In this document: positions 8,359 to 16,996 of the stretch, one piece after another
Layout of the letters: each line of letters opens with the position of its first letter
How positions within the stretch are numbered: the stretch's first letter is position 1
Assembly (NCBI GenBank): GCA_963814865.1
Contig: CAWFEN010000009.1
Location: forward strand, 124,001 to 188,000
Source: AP-15 sp963814865
Lineage (GTDB): Bacteria > Pseudomonadota > Alphaproteobacteria > ATCC43930 > CGMCC-115725
Length of the DNA stretch: 64,000 nt
Direction: 5' to 3'
Notes under the pieces: model-generated
Seen by the model: only the letters and a program-made list of their open reading frames with translations
Databases searched by the model: none
What the model was told of the DNA's origin: nothing
Position numbers and translations under genes: made by a program

Positions 8359-10163
8359 CCTCCCGTTGCCGCGACGTCCCTGCCCTCATAAAGCGTGTCG
8401 AGGGCGGCGCCGTAGGCCTCGCGGATCGCATGGCGCCTGACCTTGAGCGTCGGGGTCATCTGGCCGTTGGCGATGGTAAAGGGTTCGGCCGCGATCGCAA
8501 AACGCCGCACCCGCTCGATCGGCGCGAGCCCCTTATTGACCCGCGCCACGGCGGCGCTGATCGCCCTGACGAAATCGGGATCGGCCGCGAGCGTCGGAAA
8601 ATCTGCCGCCGATCCGTGCCCGTGGGCGTAATCGGCGGCGAAGTCTGAATCCGGAACCAGGATGGCGACGAGATAGGGCCGGCGGTCGCCGAACACCATC
8701 GCCTGGGCGATTTCCGACTCCAGGGTCAGATAGCCCTCGACATGCGCCGGCGAGATCATCTCGCCCGCCGAATTCTTGATGAAGTCGCGCTTGCGGTCGG
8801 TGATCCGGATACAGCCGTCGTCATCGACGAAGCCGACATCGCCGGTCCTGAGCCAGCCATCGGCGAGCGCCAGCGCCGTCGCCTCGGGATCGTTCCAGTA
8901 GCCCTTCATCACATTGTCGCCGGCGACCAGAAGCTCGCCGTCATCGGCGACCCGCACGCGCACCCCGTCGAGCGGCGGCCCGACCGTGCCGATCCTGATC
9001 CGCGCCGGCGAGTTGCAGCTGATCACCGGGCCGGCCTCGGTCTGCCCGTAGCCCTGGAGCAGGATGACGCCGAGCGCCAGAAAAAAGCTGCCGATTTCCG
9101 GGTTCAGCGGCGCGCCGCCCGACACCATCGCCTTGAGCCGGCCGCCGAAACGCCGCCGCAGCCCGGCGCGCACGAGGCGGTCGAGCACCGGATCGAGGAG
9201 CCGGTCGCCCAGATTCAGCGGTTCGAACGACGCGCGCTTGCGCCCGATCGCCACCGCCCTGTCGAACATTCGCTGCGCCATTCTTCCCTTGCGCCCGACC
9301 CCGAGCATGATCCGCCGGTGCAGGGTTTCGTAGAGCCGCGGCACCGCGGTCATGATCGTCGGCCGCGCTTCCAGCAAATTGGCGGCGAGCGTGTCGGCGC
9401 CTTCGGAAAAGTAGATCTGCGCGCCGATCGAGATCGCAAACATCATCCCGGCGGTGTGCTCGTAGGCATGCGAGAGCGGCAGAAAGCTCAGGAAGACCTC
9501 GTCGCCGAGGCCGACGGCCTCGAGCAGCCGGTGGGCGCCGCGGCAATTGGCGAGGATGTTGCGATGGGTGGTCATGACCCCTTTGGGGACGCCGCCAGTC
9601 CCCGAGGTGTAGATCAGGCAGGCAATATCGTCGGGCTCCAGACCGGCGACGACGGCGGCCGTATCGCCGGCCTCCGCAGCGCCGCGCGCCAGCACCTCGT
9701 GCCAGGGCAAAACATCGACGGCGCTTGCCTGGCCCGCGATGGTCTCGATCGCGATCACCGTATGCACGGTCTCGACCTGGTTCGCCGCCGCCAATACGCG
9801 GGCGGAAAGGGCGGGCTTCGAGACGATCACGGCGCGCATGCCGCTGCTGGCGAAGACGTGACGATGGTCTTCGACCGTGTTGGTGACATAGGCCGGCACC
9901 GTGACCGCCCCGGAGCTCATGATCGCGAGATCGGCGACGACCCATTCCGGACGGTTCTCGGCCACCAGCCCGACGCGCTCGCCCCGGCCGATCCCGAGTG
10001 CCCGGAGGCCCTGCGCCAGATGCCGGACATCGCGCGCGGCCTCGGCCCAGCTGGTCGGCCGATAACGACCCTCCCGCTTCGCCCATAGAAACGGCCGGTC
10101 GCCGCGCCGTTCCGCCGCCTCGAAAAACATCGCCGGCAGGCTGCGGCAGCTGTCGTAATCCAT
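8355..10163 (-). CDS. Long-chain fatty-acid-CoA ligase (AMP-forming)
   Basis: Protein of 602 residues that activates a fatty or related acid to its CoA thioester through an acyl-adenylate. The AMP-binding P-loop is LIYTSGTGGVPKG (residues 183-195), the adenylate motif is GYGQTEAGPV, the hinge region is GWLRTGDVGFVDDDG, and the C-terminal subdomain holds ITDRKRDFIKNSAGEMISP. The length and motif spellings match the FACL/FadD15-like long-chain group rather than small aryl ligases. GGAGG lies about 13 bases before the ATG. First gene of a two-gene unit with the SDR (four-base overlap); divergent from the oligopeptidase gene with 143 bp between, in which I see no clear operator. Confidence 0.9.
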   Translation of the reverse strand: MDYDSCRSLPAMFFEAAERRGDRPFLWAKREGRYRPTSWAEAARDVRHLAQGLRALGIGRGERVGLVAENRPEWVVADLAIMSSGAVTVPAYVTNTVEDHRHVFASSGMRAVIVSKPALSARVLAAANQVETVHTVIAIETIAGQASAVDVLPWHEVLARGAAEAGDTAAVVAGLEPDDIACLIYTSGTGGVPKGVMTTHRNILANCRGAHRLLEAVGLGDEVFLSFLPLSHAYEHTAGMMFAISIGAQIYFSEGADTLAANLLEARPTIMTAVPRLYETLHRRIMLGVGRKGRMAQRMFDRAVAIGRKRASFEPLNLGDRLLDPVLDRLVRAGLRRRFGGRLKAMVSGGAPLNPEIGSFFLALGVILLQGYGQTEAGPVISCNSPARIRIGTVGPPLDGVRVRVADDGELLVAGDNVMKGYWNDPEATALALADGWLRTGDVGFVDDDGCIRITDRKRDFIKNSAGEMISPAHVEGYLTLESEIAQAMVFGDRRPYLVAILVPDSDFAADYAHGHGSAADFPTLAADPDFVRAISAAVARVNKGLAPIERVRRFAIAAEPFTIANGQMTPTLKVRRHAIREAYGAALDTLYEGRDVAATGG

Positions 10164-10306
10164 TCGTCCCCCGACCTCCGTCGCGTCTTTCTAGGGGTTT
10201 CGCGCCGGGTGTGGAATAGCCGGCGTTGGCGGCGGGCAGGTGGGGCGTCTGCTTGGCGCCTTGCCGGGCGAGGCTTATATGCAGCGGGCAACGGATCGAG
10301 GACGCG

Positions 10307-12124
10307 ATGGCGCAGGTGCAGAAGACGGGCGAGGCGGCGGAGGAAAATAAGGCGGCGCTCGGGCCGTTGCCGGAATGGGACCTTTCCGACCTCTATCCGG
10401 GACGCGACAGCGAAGCGCTGGCGCGCGGCCAGGCACAGCTCGCCGAGGATGCCGAGGCGTTCCGCCAACGCTATGAGGGGCGTCTGCGCGATCTGTCGGG
10501 GGCGGCGTTGGGCGCCGCGGTCGAGACCTACGAGCGGCTGCAGGAAGCGATCGGCCGGCTCTTGAGCTATGCCTCGCTCGTTCATGCCGGCGATCTTGCC
10601 GACCCGGAAATCGGCCGCTTCTTTCAGACGGTGCAGGAGCGGGTCAACGCGATCTCGACCACGCTCTTGTTCTTCGCCCTCGAGATCAACCGTCTCGACG
10701 ATGCCGAGATCGAGGCCAAGGAAGCCGATCCCGCGCTCGCCCGCTACCGCCCGTGGCTGCGCGACACCCGCGCCTTTCGCCCGCACCAGCTCAGCGACGA
10801 GGTCGAGAAGCTGCTGCATGAGAAATCCGTCGCCGGCCAGGCCGCCTGGACACGGCTGTTCGACGAGACCATCGCCGATCTGCGGTTTCCGTTTCGTGGC
10901 CGGGAATTGACCGAGCCCGAGGCGCTCGACCTGCTGTCCGACCGCGATCCTGAAATTCGTCGCGAGGCGGCGGAGAGCATCGGCGCGGTGCTCGGCAAAA
11001 ACGCGCGGATTTTTGCGCTGATCACCAATACCCTCGCCAAGGACAAGGAGATCGAGGACCGCTGGCGGCATTTTGCGCGGCCGATTTCGTCGCGCAACCT
11101 GGCGAATTTCGTCGAGGACGAGGTCGTCGACGCGCTGATCGCCGCGGTGCGGGAAAGCTACCCGCGATTGGCGCACCGCTATTATCGGCTGAAGGCGCGC
11201 TGGTTCGGGGTCGAGGCCTTGCCGTTCTGGGACCGCAACGCGCCGCTGCCCGAGGATGACGACCGGCTGATCCCGTGGCGCGAGGCGGAGGAGACGGTGC
11301 TGCAGGCCTACGGCGCCTTCTCGCCGGAAATGGCCGCGGTCGGCGGGCGCTTTTTCGCCGGACGATGGATCGACGCGCCGGTGCGCCCGGGCAAGGCGTC
11401 GGGCGCCTTTGCCCATCCGACGGTGCCGAGCGCCCACCCCTATCTGCTGCTGAATTACCAGGGCAAGGTGCGCGACGTGATGACCCTGGCGCACGAACTG
11501 GGCCACGGCGTCCATCAGGTATTGGCGGCGCGCCAGGGTTATCTGATGGCCGATACGCCGCTGACCCTGGCCGAGACCGCTTCGGTGTTCGGCGAGATGC
11601 TGACCTTCCGCGCCCTGCTCGCGGGCGAGACCGATCCGCGCCGGCGCCGGATCATGCTCGCCGGCAAGGTCGAGGACATGCTGAACACCGTGGTCCGGCA
11701 GATCGCTTTCGCCACCTTCGAGGTCAAGGTCCATGACGAGCGGCGCGAGGCCGAGCTGACACCGGACCGGCTCGGCGAAATCTGGCTCGACGTGCAGCGC
11801 GAGAGCCTCGGCCCGGCGATCCGGCTCGACGGCGTCTATCGCCATTACTGGGCCTACATCCCGCATTTCATCCATACGCCGTTTTATGTCTATGCCTACG
11901 CGTTCGGCGATTGCCTGGTGAACTCGCTCTATGCGGTCTATGAGGACGCGCATCAGGGGTTTGCCGAGCGCTATCTCGCCATGCTGCGCGCCGGCGGCAC
12001 CCTGCGGCACCGCGAATTGCTGGCGCCGTTCGGCCTCGACGCCGCCGACCCGTCCTTCTGGTCGAAGGGCCTGTCGGTCGTCGCCGGCTTCATCGACGAA
12101 CTCGAACAGCTCGGAGTGATATGA
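10307..12124 (+). CDS. pepF: M3-family oligoendopeptidase F
   Basis: Zinc metallopeptidase of 605 residues, cytoplasmic, cleaving short peptides. The zinc motif is AHELGH with H396, E397 and H400, and the third ligand is in LTLAETASVFGEM at E423, with the PepF-type C-terminus (YAYAFGDCLVNSLY). The length matches the PepF group. I chose the ATG at 10307 because the family's N-terminus (WDLSDLYPG) starts soon after it; an in-frame ATG at 10226 would add 27 residues unlike the family. It is transcribed away from the acyl-CoA ligase and is followed after 33 bp by a small antitoxin-like gene. Confidence 0.9.
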   Translation: MAQVQKTGEAAEENKAALGPLPEWDLSDLYPGRDSEALARGQAQLAEDAEAFRQRYEGRLRDLSGAALGAAVETYERLQEAIGRLLSYASLVHAGDLADPEIGRFFQTVQERVNAISTTLLFFALEINRLDDAEIEAKEADPALARYRPWLRDTRAFRPHQLSDEVEKLLHEKSVAGQAAWTRLFDETIADLRFPFRGRELTEPEALDLLSDRDPEIRREAAESIGAVLGKNARIFALITNTLAKDKEIEDRWRHFARPISSRNLANFVEDEVVDALIAAVRESYPRLAHRYYRLKARWFGVEALPFWDRNAPLPEDDDRLIPWREAEETVLQAYGAFSPEMAAVGGRFFAGRWIDAPVRPGKASGAFAHPTVPSAHPYLLLNYQGKVRDVMTLAHELGHGVHQVLAARQGYLMADTPLTLAETASVFGEMLTFRALLAGETDPRRRRIMLAGKVEDMLNTVVRQIAFATFEVKVHDERREAELTPDRLGEIWLDVQRESLGPAIRLDGVYRHYWAYIPHFIHTPFYVYAYAFGDCLVNSLYAVYEDAHQGFAERYLAMLRAGGTLRHRELLAPFGLDAADPSFWSKGLSVVAGFIDELEQLGVI

Positions 12125-12157
12125 TGACCGGGACTTCGTGACCAGAAGGAGCGCGGC

Positions 12158-12343
12158 GTGACCACCTACACTTTCAAGGTCGTCGTAGAGCCCGATGAGG
12201 ATCGCTGGCGTGCCTATTGCCCGGCGCTTGAAGCACAGGGCGCGGCAAGCTGGGGTTACACGCGCGAGGAAGCGTTCCAGAACATTGGCGAGGTGCTGCA
12301 GATGATCGTCATGGAAGCTAACAGTGTGCGATCGCTGGCGTGA
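12158..12343 (+). CDS. HicB-like antitoxin (short form), orphan
   Basis: Protein of 61 residues beginning at GTG (12158), with AGAAGGA seven bases upstream. The sequence TFKVVVEPDEDRWRAYCPAL, then GYTREEAFQNIGEVLQMIV, is the partial RNase-H-like fold of HicB/UPF0150 proteins, which normally bind and neutralise a HicA mRNA interferase. No HicA-like gene (short dsRBD-fold protein with a catalytic His) is seen next to it. The protein ends abruptly after the second helix, so it may be truncated. It marks the left edge of the low-GC segment. Confidence 0.65.
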   Translation: MTTYTFKVVVEPDEDRWRAYCPALEAQGAASWGYTREEAFQNIGEVLQMIVMEANSVRSLA

Positions 12344-12362
12344 CGAGTGTTGTCGGGAAACG

Positions 12363-12930
12363 ATGCGAGTTACCTCAATGGCAAGCATTTCCTTTGATGA
12401 ATTTGTAAAGCGCCAGCAGACCGCCTCATCTGATGGGTCAGCTGTCGATTGGGCAAAGCAACGTGATGAGTGGCTTGCTTTTCTCATTGATCTCTATTCC
12501 AAAATGAGAATCGTTCTTACGATCCTACCTGTCGTCCGGCCAAGTGAAGCGAGAATATCATGATATCAAGTTGAACGAGGACTACATCGGGTCATACACT
12601 GCAAAACGTATGGTTCTCAAATTTGGCCGCCAAGAAGTGAATTTTACGCCCGTGGGAACCCTATTGATCGGCAGTAAGGGGCGAGTGAATGTTGTCGGCC
12701 CCGCTGGCAGCGCGAGGTTGGTCCTCATTAACAAGAACGCCACCAGCGCACACTCATTGATCCGGGTAACTGCGAGGATCGTTGGGCAACCCGCCCCTCT
12801 TCCTCCCCCGGAGCCGACCGAGCCGATTGAGTGGGTCTGGAAGATAGTTTCGCCCCCACCCACTATGAAATTCATCAATCTGACACAGAAATCATTTTAT
12901 GAGATGATCTTGGAAGTTGTAAATGCCTAG
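12363..12930 (+). CDS. Conserved hypothetical protein, frameshifted, paired with HEPN-like gene
   Basis: The first frame (MASISFDEFVKRQQ at 12378, or ATG at 12363) runs to DEWLAFLIDLYSKM. One extra base at about 12507 moves the continuation into another frame, ESFLRSYLSSGQVKREYHDI, then LNEDYIGSYTAKRMVLKFGR, FTPVGTLLIGSKGRVNVVGP and WVWKIVSPPP, ending at 12930. The joined product is about 188 residues, soluble, with a beta-rich middle and no motif that I recognise. It has the feel of a conserved bacterial hypothetical family. Base composition is clearly lower in GC than the flanks. Its last eight bases overlap the start of the next gene, so the two are translated together. Function unknown. 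Confidence 0.6.
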
Positions 12931-13468
12931 ACGTCGAGTGACGTTCTCGGACACTCCCATTTCCATACTCAATGTGGCAGCTTACCATCAGGACGCGGAA
13001 GCCTCGCTACGCCTTTATTTTACCACCGCGCATCCAAGTTTTGCCATTAGATTCGCCGGGTATTTGTCTGAAGAGATTTTGGCAGAATTGACCATCAGGC
13101 TCGACGAGACGGACCTACGATCCTCACTCGCCGTATTGACACGTGTGGAAGCGGCTTTTCGGATCGACTACTTGCAGCGCTGCCAAAAAAAGAAGCGCGA
13201 TAAACTTTCGATAATGCTGCGCGACATATATAAGGAGCGAGGTCCGTATGCTAGATTGGAAGATGATATTCTGGCGGCATGGCGAGGTACTTATCCCACG
13301 GTGGCGCAGGTTGTCAGCGAACTTCGCGGTGCATTCAAATTTAGACACTGGTTGGCACATGGTAGTTACTGGACCCCAAAACTAGGACGTAAGTACGATT
13401 ACCAAAGCATTTATGCCCTTGCCATTACGGTTCTAGGGAGCTTTCCATTGTTTGGTCCCACCGCATGA
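12923..13468 (+). CDS. Hypothetical protein with HEPN-like R-x4-H motif
   Basis: Largely helical protein of 181 residues. The segment ELRGAFKFRHWLAHGSYW places R141 and H146 in the R-x(4-6)-H pattern that marks the nuclease site of HEPN domains (with the usual AHG after it), and EAAFRIDYLQRC earlier resembles the first helix of several HEPN families. HEPN proteins are commonly RNases in toxin-antitoxin and phage-defence systems. The overlap with the upstream gene by eight bases suggests a two-gene module, and the low GC suggests recent acquisition. The HEPN call is an inference from one motif plus helix content. Confidence 0.55.
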   Translation: MPRRRVTFSDTPISILNVAAYHQDAEASLRLYFTTAHPSFAIRFAGYLSEEILAELTIRLDETDLRSSLAVLTRVEAAFRIDYLQRCQKKKRDKLSIMLRDIYKERGPYARLEDDILAAWRGTYPTVAQVVSELRGAFKFRHWLAHGSYWTPKLGRKYDYQSIYALAITVLGSFPLFGPTA

Positions 13469-13504
13469 GGCGTCGGTGGCACACGGCTGAGCCATAGTCA
13501 AACA

Positions 13505-14845
13505 ATGACCGACGACAATTCATTTACCGGGCGGATGCGGCGCTACGCTCAGGTGTCGACTGCGATGGGCGGGCTCGCCGCCCGGCTCGCCGGCCAGCGC
13601 TATCTGGGCATTGCCGTCGACCGCGGGCGCCATGCCGCCGATTTGAAGGCGGCGCTCGGCGGGATCAAGGGGCCGCTGATGAAGGTGGCGCAATTGCTGG
13701 CCACGATCCCCGACGCGCTGCCCAAGGAATATGTCGAGGAGCTGGTGCAATTGCAGGCGAATGCGCCGGCGATGGGCTGGCCGTTCGTCAGGCGCCGCAT
13801 GGCCGGCGAACTCGGCGCCGACTGGCAAAGCCGGTTCCGCACCTTTGAAAAGACCGCGGCGCGCGCCGCCTCGCTCGGCCAGGTGCATCGGGCGACGGCG
13901 CTCGACGGCATGGCGCTCGCCTGCAAGTTGCAGTATCCGGACATGGGCTCCGCGGTCGAAGCCGATCTGCGCCAGTTGAAGCTCGCGATGGGCCTCTACG
14001 AGCGCTACGACCGCGCCGTCACCACCGGAGAGATCCATGCCGAGATCGCCGACCGGCTGCGCGAGGAGCTCGATTACCGGCGTGAGGCCGCGCATATGCG
14101 GCTCTACGGGACGATCTTGCAGGGCGAGGCGGGCGTCGCCGTGCCGGAGCCGCTGCCCGAGCTGTCGACCCGTCGGCTGCTGACGATGAGCTGGCTCGAC
14201 GGCGCGCCGATCCTGGAGACTGCCAAGGCGCCGATCGCGCGGCGCAATGCGGTGGCGCTGCGCATGTTCCGGATCTGGTACGTGCCGTTCTACCATTACG
14301 GGGTGATCCACGGCGATCCGCATCTCGGCAACTACACGGTGGCGCCGGACGGCGCCGTCAATCTGCTCGATTACGGCTGCGTGCGGGTTTTCCGCGCCTC
14401 GTTCGTGCGCGGCGTCATCGATCTCTATCATGCGCTGCAGCACGGCGACCGCGACCTCGCCGTCCACGCCTACCAGAGCTGGGGTTTCGGCAATCTGTCG
14501 CGCGACATGATCGAGGTGCTGAACCGCTGGGCCCGCTTTGTCTACGGCCCGCTGCTCGACGACCGCACCCGGCTGATCCAGGAGAAGGCACGCGGGGCCG
14601 ACGGCGCCGGCCTCGTCGAGAGCGTGCACCGCGACATCCGTCGGCTCGGCGGGGTGCGGCCGCCGCGCGAGTTCGTCTTCATGGACCGGGCCGCGGTCGG
14701 TCTCGGCTCGGTGTTCATGCACCTGAAGGCCGAGATCAACTGGCATCGGCTGTTCCACGAGCTGATCGAGGATTTCGACGAGCCCGCCCTCGCCGCCCGC
14801 CAGGCTGCGGCGCTCGCGGCGGCGGGAGTGCCGATCGCTGCATGA
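13505..14845 (+). CDS. ABC1/UbiB-family atypical kinase (AarF domain)
   Basis: Protein of 446 residues of the ABC1 atypical kinase family, which includes UbiB, an ATPase that supports ubiquinone biosynthesis. Visible family features are the KxGQ-like element K60-VAQ-63, the nucleotide loop ARAASLGQVHRA (119-130), the Lys K141, the catalytic-loop HGDPHLGN (269-276) and the DFG-equivalent LLDYG (287-291). The KxGQ glycine is Ala here. It overlaps the HAD gene downstream by four bases (ATGA). The protein is shorter than UbiB and lacks its two C-terminal membrane helices, so it is better described as an AarF-like paralogue than as UbiB. Confidence 0.85.
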   Translation: MTDDNSFTGRMRRYAQVSTAMGGLAARLAGQRYLGIAVDRGRHAADLKAALGGIKGPLMKVAQLLATIPDALPKEYVEELVQLQANAPAMGWPFVRRRMAGELGADWQSRFRTFEKTAARAASLGQVHRATALDGMALACKLQYPDMGSAVEADLRQLKLAMGLYERYDRAVTTGEIHAEIADRLREELDYRREAAHMRLYGTILQGEAGVAVPEPLPELSTRRLLTMSWLDGAPILETAKAPIARRNAVALRMFRIWYVPFYHYGVIHGDPHLGNYTVAPDGAVNLLDYGCVRVFRASFVRGVIDLYHALQHGDRDLAVHAYQSWGFGNLSRDMIEVLNRWARFVYGPLLDDRTRLIQEKARGADGAGLVESVHRDIRRLGGVRPPREFVFMDRAAVGLGSVFMHLKAEINWHRLFHELIEDFDEPALAARQAAALAAAGVPIAA

Positions 14846-15504
14846 GCCCCGATCTCGTCATCTTCGATTGCGACGGCGTGCTGGTCGACAGCGAGCCGAT
14901 CATCAATCGCGCCCATGCCGAGATACTGACCGCCTGCGGCTATCCGATTGCGCCGGAGGATCTCGCCGAGCGCTTCTGCGGCATGGCCGATCCGGAAATG
15001 CTCGACATCGTCGAGCGCGAATGGGGCCGCGCGCTGCCGGCCTCCTATGGCGAGCGCGTCGGCGCGATCATCGAGCACGGCTTCCGTCATTCGCTCGTCG
15101 CGATCCCCGGTATCGCCGAGACGCTCGATTCGCTGCCGATGCCGTTTTGCGTCGCTTCGAGCAGCAGCCCGCAGCAACTCCATCGCAAGCTCGAATTGAC
15201 GGGGCTCCTGGTGCGCTTCGGCGAAAAGCTGTTCAGCGCGGCGATGGTCGCGCGCGGCAAGCCGGCCCCCGACCTGTTTCTCTACGCCGCCCAGCGCCTC
15301 GGCGCGGCACCGGGGCATTGTCTCGTCGTCGAGGACAGTCCGGCCGGCATCGAGGCCGCCCGCGCCGCGCAAATGACCCCGATCGGCTTTTGCGGCGGCA
15401 GCCATTGCGGCCCCGGGCACGGTGCCCGCCTGCTGGCACATGGCGCCGCGCTCGTCATCGACCATATGCGCGAGTTGCCGGCCGCCCTGGCCGTGCTCGT
15501 CTGA
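14842..15504 (+). CDS. HAD-family phosphatase (beta-phosphoglucomutase-like)
   Basis: Hydrolase of 220 residues in the haloacid dehalogenase superfamily, subgroup IA. Motif I is FDCDGVLVDSE with nucleophile D9 and acid/base D11, motif II is the Ser cluster ASSSSPQQ (106-109), motif III is K140 in ARGKPAPD, and motif IV is VEDSPAGIEAA with E164 and D165. The alpha-helical cap lies at about 18-90. It starts within the stop of the ABC1 kinase gene, so it is translationally coupled to it. Small sugar or nucleotide phosphates are usual substrates; the actual one is unknown. Confidence 0.87.
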   Translation: MSPDLVIFDCDGVLVDSEPIINRAHAEILTACGYPIAPEDLAERFCGMADPEMLDIVEREWGRALPASYGERVGAIIEHGFRHSLVAIPGIAETLDSLPMPFCVASSSSPQQLHRKLELTGLLVRFGEKLFSAAMVARGKPAPDLFLYAAQRLGAAPGHCLVVEDSPAGIEAARAAQMTPIGFCGGSHCGPGHGARLLAHGAALVIDHMRELPAALAVLV

Positions 15505-15544
15505 GCATGTTCTTCGTGCGCCGGCGCGGGCTCGTGCCCAGTTG

Positions 15545-16897
15545 TCAGACCCTGCGCGGGGTGGCGGCGGACTGGTCCGGCAGGGGCTCGGCGCGGGTTC
15601 CGCGCAGGACGAGCAGCCCCGTCGCGACGGCCGCCGCCAGCGCAAAAAAGCAGGCGCTCAAAAAAATCTCCTTTGGCGGCAGGCCTCGCGCCAGCAGATA
15701 GCCGCCCAGCGGCGCCGCAGCGATGCCGCCCAGGCGGCCGATGCCGAGCGCCCAGCCGATGCCGCTGGTGCGCATGCGCGCCGGATAGAGCTTGCCGGCA
15801 GTAGCATTGGCGCCGGTCTGGCTGCCGACGGTCGTCATGCCGGCAAAAAAGATCACCGGCAGCAAGACCAGATAGGGCAGGGCGACCAAGGCGATCAGGG
15901 CGATGAACACGGCGCCCATGGCGTAATGCAAGGCCAGCGTTCGTTCGGGGCCGGCCCGGTCGATCGCGATCCCCAGGTAGAGCACCGCGCAGATCGCGCC
16001 GAGATCCCGCAGGCTCGCGGCGAAGACGGCCGCGCTCGGCGTCATGCCGGTCAGGTGCAGGACCTCGGGCAGCCAAAAGCCAAGCAGGTACAGATCGAGC
16101 AGGCTGCAAAAGAAGATGATCCACAGCAGCACCGTCAGCAGCGCATAGCCGCGGCTGAACAGCAGCTTGACCGAGTTCCCCCGGGCGACGTCCACCGGAT
16201 GCATTTCCACCCGCGCCGCGGCGAGGTCGAGGCGTGCCAGCAGCGCCGCCTGACGCGGCGGCAAATGCGCCCGCCGGATCAGAAAGCGCGGCGATTCCGG
16301 CAGCCACAGCGCCATGACCAGCAGCAGCACCAGCGGGAAGGCGCCGCCCAGGACGAAGATGACCGGCCAGGCGTAATGCCGCAGCAGCACCGCTACGATC
16401 TGACCGCCGACAAAGCCGCCGAGCGGCGCGCCGGTGAAGGTTACCATGATCATCGACGCCCGCAGGCGCTGCGGCGTGTAGTCGCCGGTCAGCGCCGTTG
16501 TCCCGGTAAACCCGCCGGCGATGCCGAGCCCCGTAAAGAAGCGCAGCGCACTCAGCACGGCGAGCGAGCCGGCGAACGCGCTCGCCAGCGAAGCGAGGCC
16601 GAAGATCGCGACGCCGGCGAGCAGCAGCGGCCGGCGCCCAAAGCGGTCGCCGAACGGCCCCGAGGCGAGGGCGCCCGCCATGACGCCGAGGTTGGACCAC
16701 AGAAAGGCCAGGAAAAAAGCCGATGGCGGCAGATGCCAGGCGTGGGTCAGGGACGGCACCGCCCAGCCGATCGAACCGACGTCGTAGCCGTCGCACATCT
16801 GGATCAAGGTGCAGATCGCCACGACCCGGATCTGGAGCGCGCCGAGCGGCTGGTTCTCCAGCGTCGCCTCGGTGGCCGACAAGCGCGTGTCCGCCAT
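15545..16897 (-). CDS. MFS transporter, aromatic acid:H+ symporter-like
   Basis: Inner-membrane permease of 450 residues with 12 predicted transmembrane segments. The loop between segments 2 and 3 carries GDRFGRRP (MFS motif A), and segment 1 has CDGYDVGSIGW, the D-G-(Y/F)-D aromatic-acid-transporter signature of the AAHS group (PcaK, BenK). ATG at 16897 is preceded by GGGAGGCGGGA. It is divergent from the HpaB-like hydroxylase gene across 99 bp, which supports uptake of an aromatic acid for that enzyme. It overlaps nothing on its strand and ends 40 bp from the HAD gene, convergently. Confidence 0.85.
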   Translation of the reverse strand: MADTRLSATEATLENQPLGALQIRVVAICTLIQMCDGYDVGSIGWAVPSLTHAWHLPPSAFFLAFLWSNLGVMAGALASGPFGDRFGRRPLLLAGVAIFGLASLASAFAGSLAVLSALRFFTGLGIAGGFTGTTALTGDYTPQRLRASMIMVTFTGAPLGGFVGGQIVAVLLRHYAWPVIFVLGGAFPLVLLLVMALWLPESPRFLIRRAHLPPRQAALLARLDLAAARVEMHPVDVARGNSVKLLFSRGYALLTVLLWIIFFCSLLDLYLLGFWLPEVLHLTGMTPSAAVFAASLRDLGAICAVLYLGIAIDRAGPERTLALHYAMGAVFIALIALVALPYLVLLPVIFFAGMTTVGSQTGANATAGKLYPARMRTSGIGWALGIGRLGGIAAAPLGGYLLARGLPPKEIFLSACFFALAAAVATGLLVLRGTRAEPLPDQSAATPRRV

Positions 16898-16996
16898 TCC
16901 CGCCTCCCTTGCTTTTCTCCCCTTCTTAGCCGTGTTGCATTTTCGACGTGGCTGCGCAAGCCTCGGTTGGCAAATTCCGCCGCAGGTTGCCAGCCG

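Noticed and set aside
12158..12343. A complete HicAB toxin-antitoxin pair
   Set aside because: Only a short HicB-like protein is present; no HicA-like frame is found on either side.
15422..16996. A long in-frame extension upstream of the HpaB-like gene
   Set aside because: It is the complement of the MFS transporter; the residues are Arg/Gln/Asp-rich and lack domain features.
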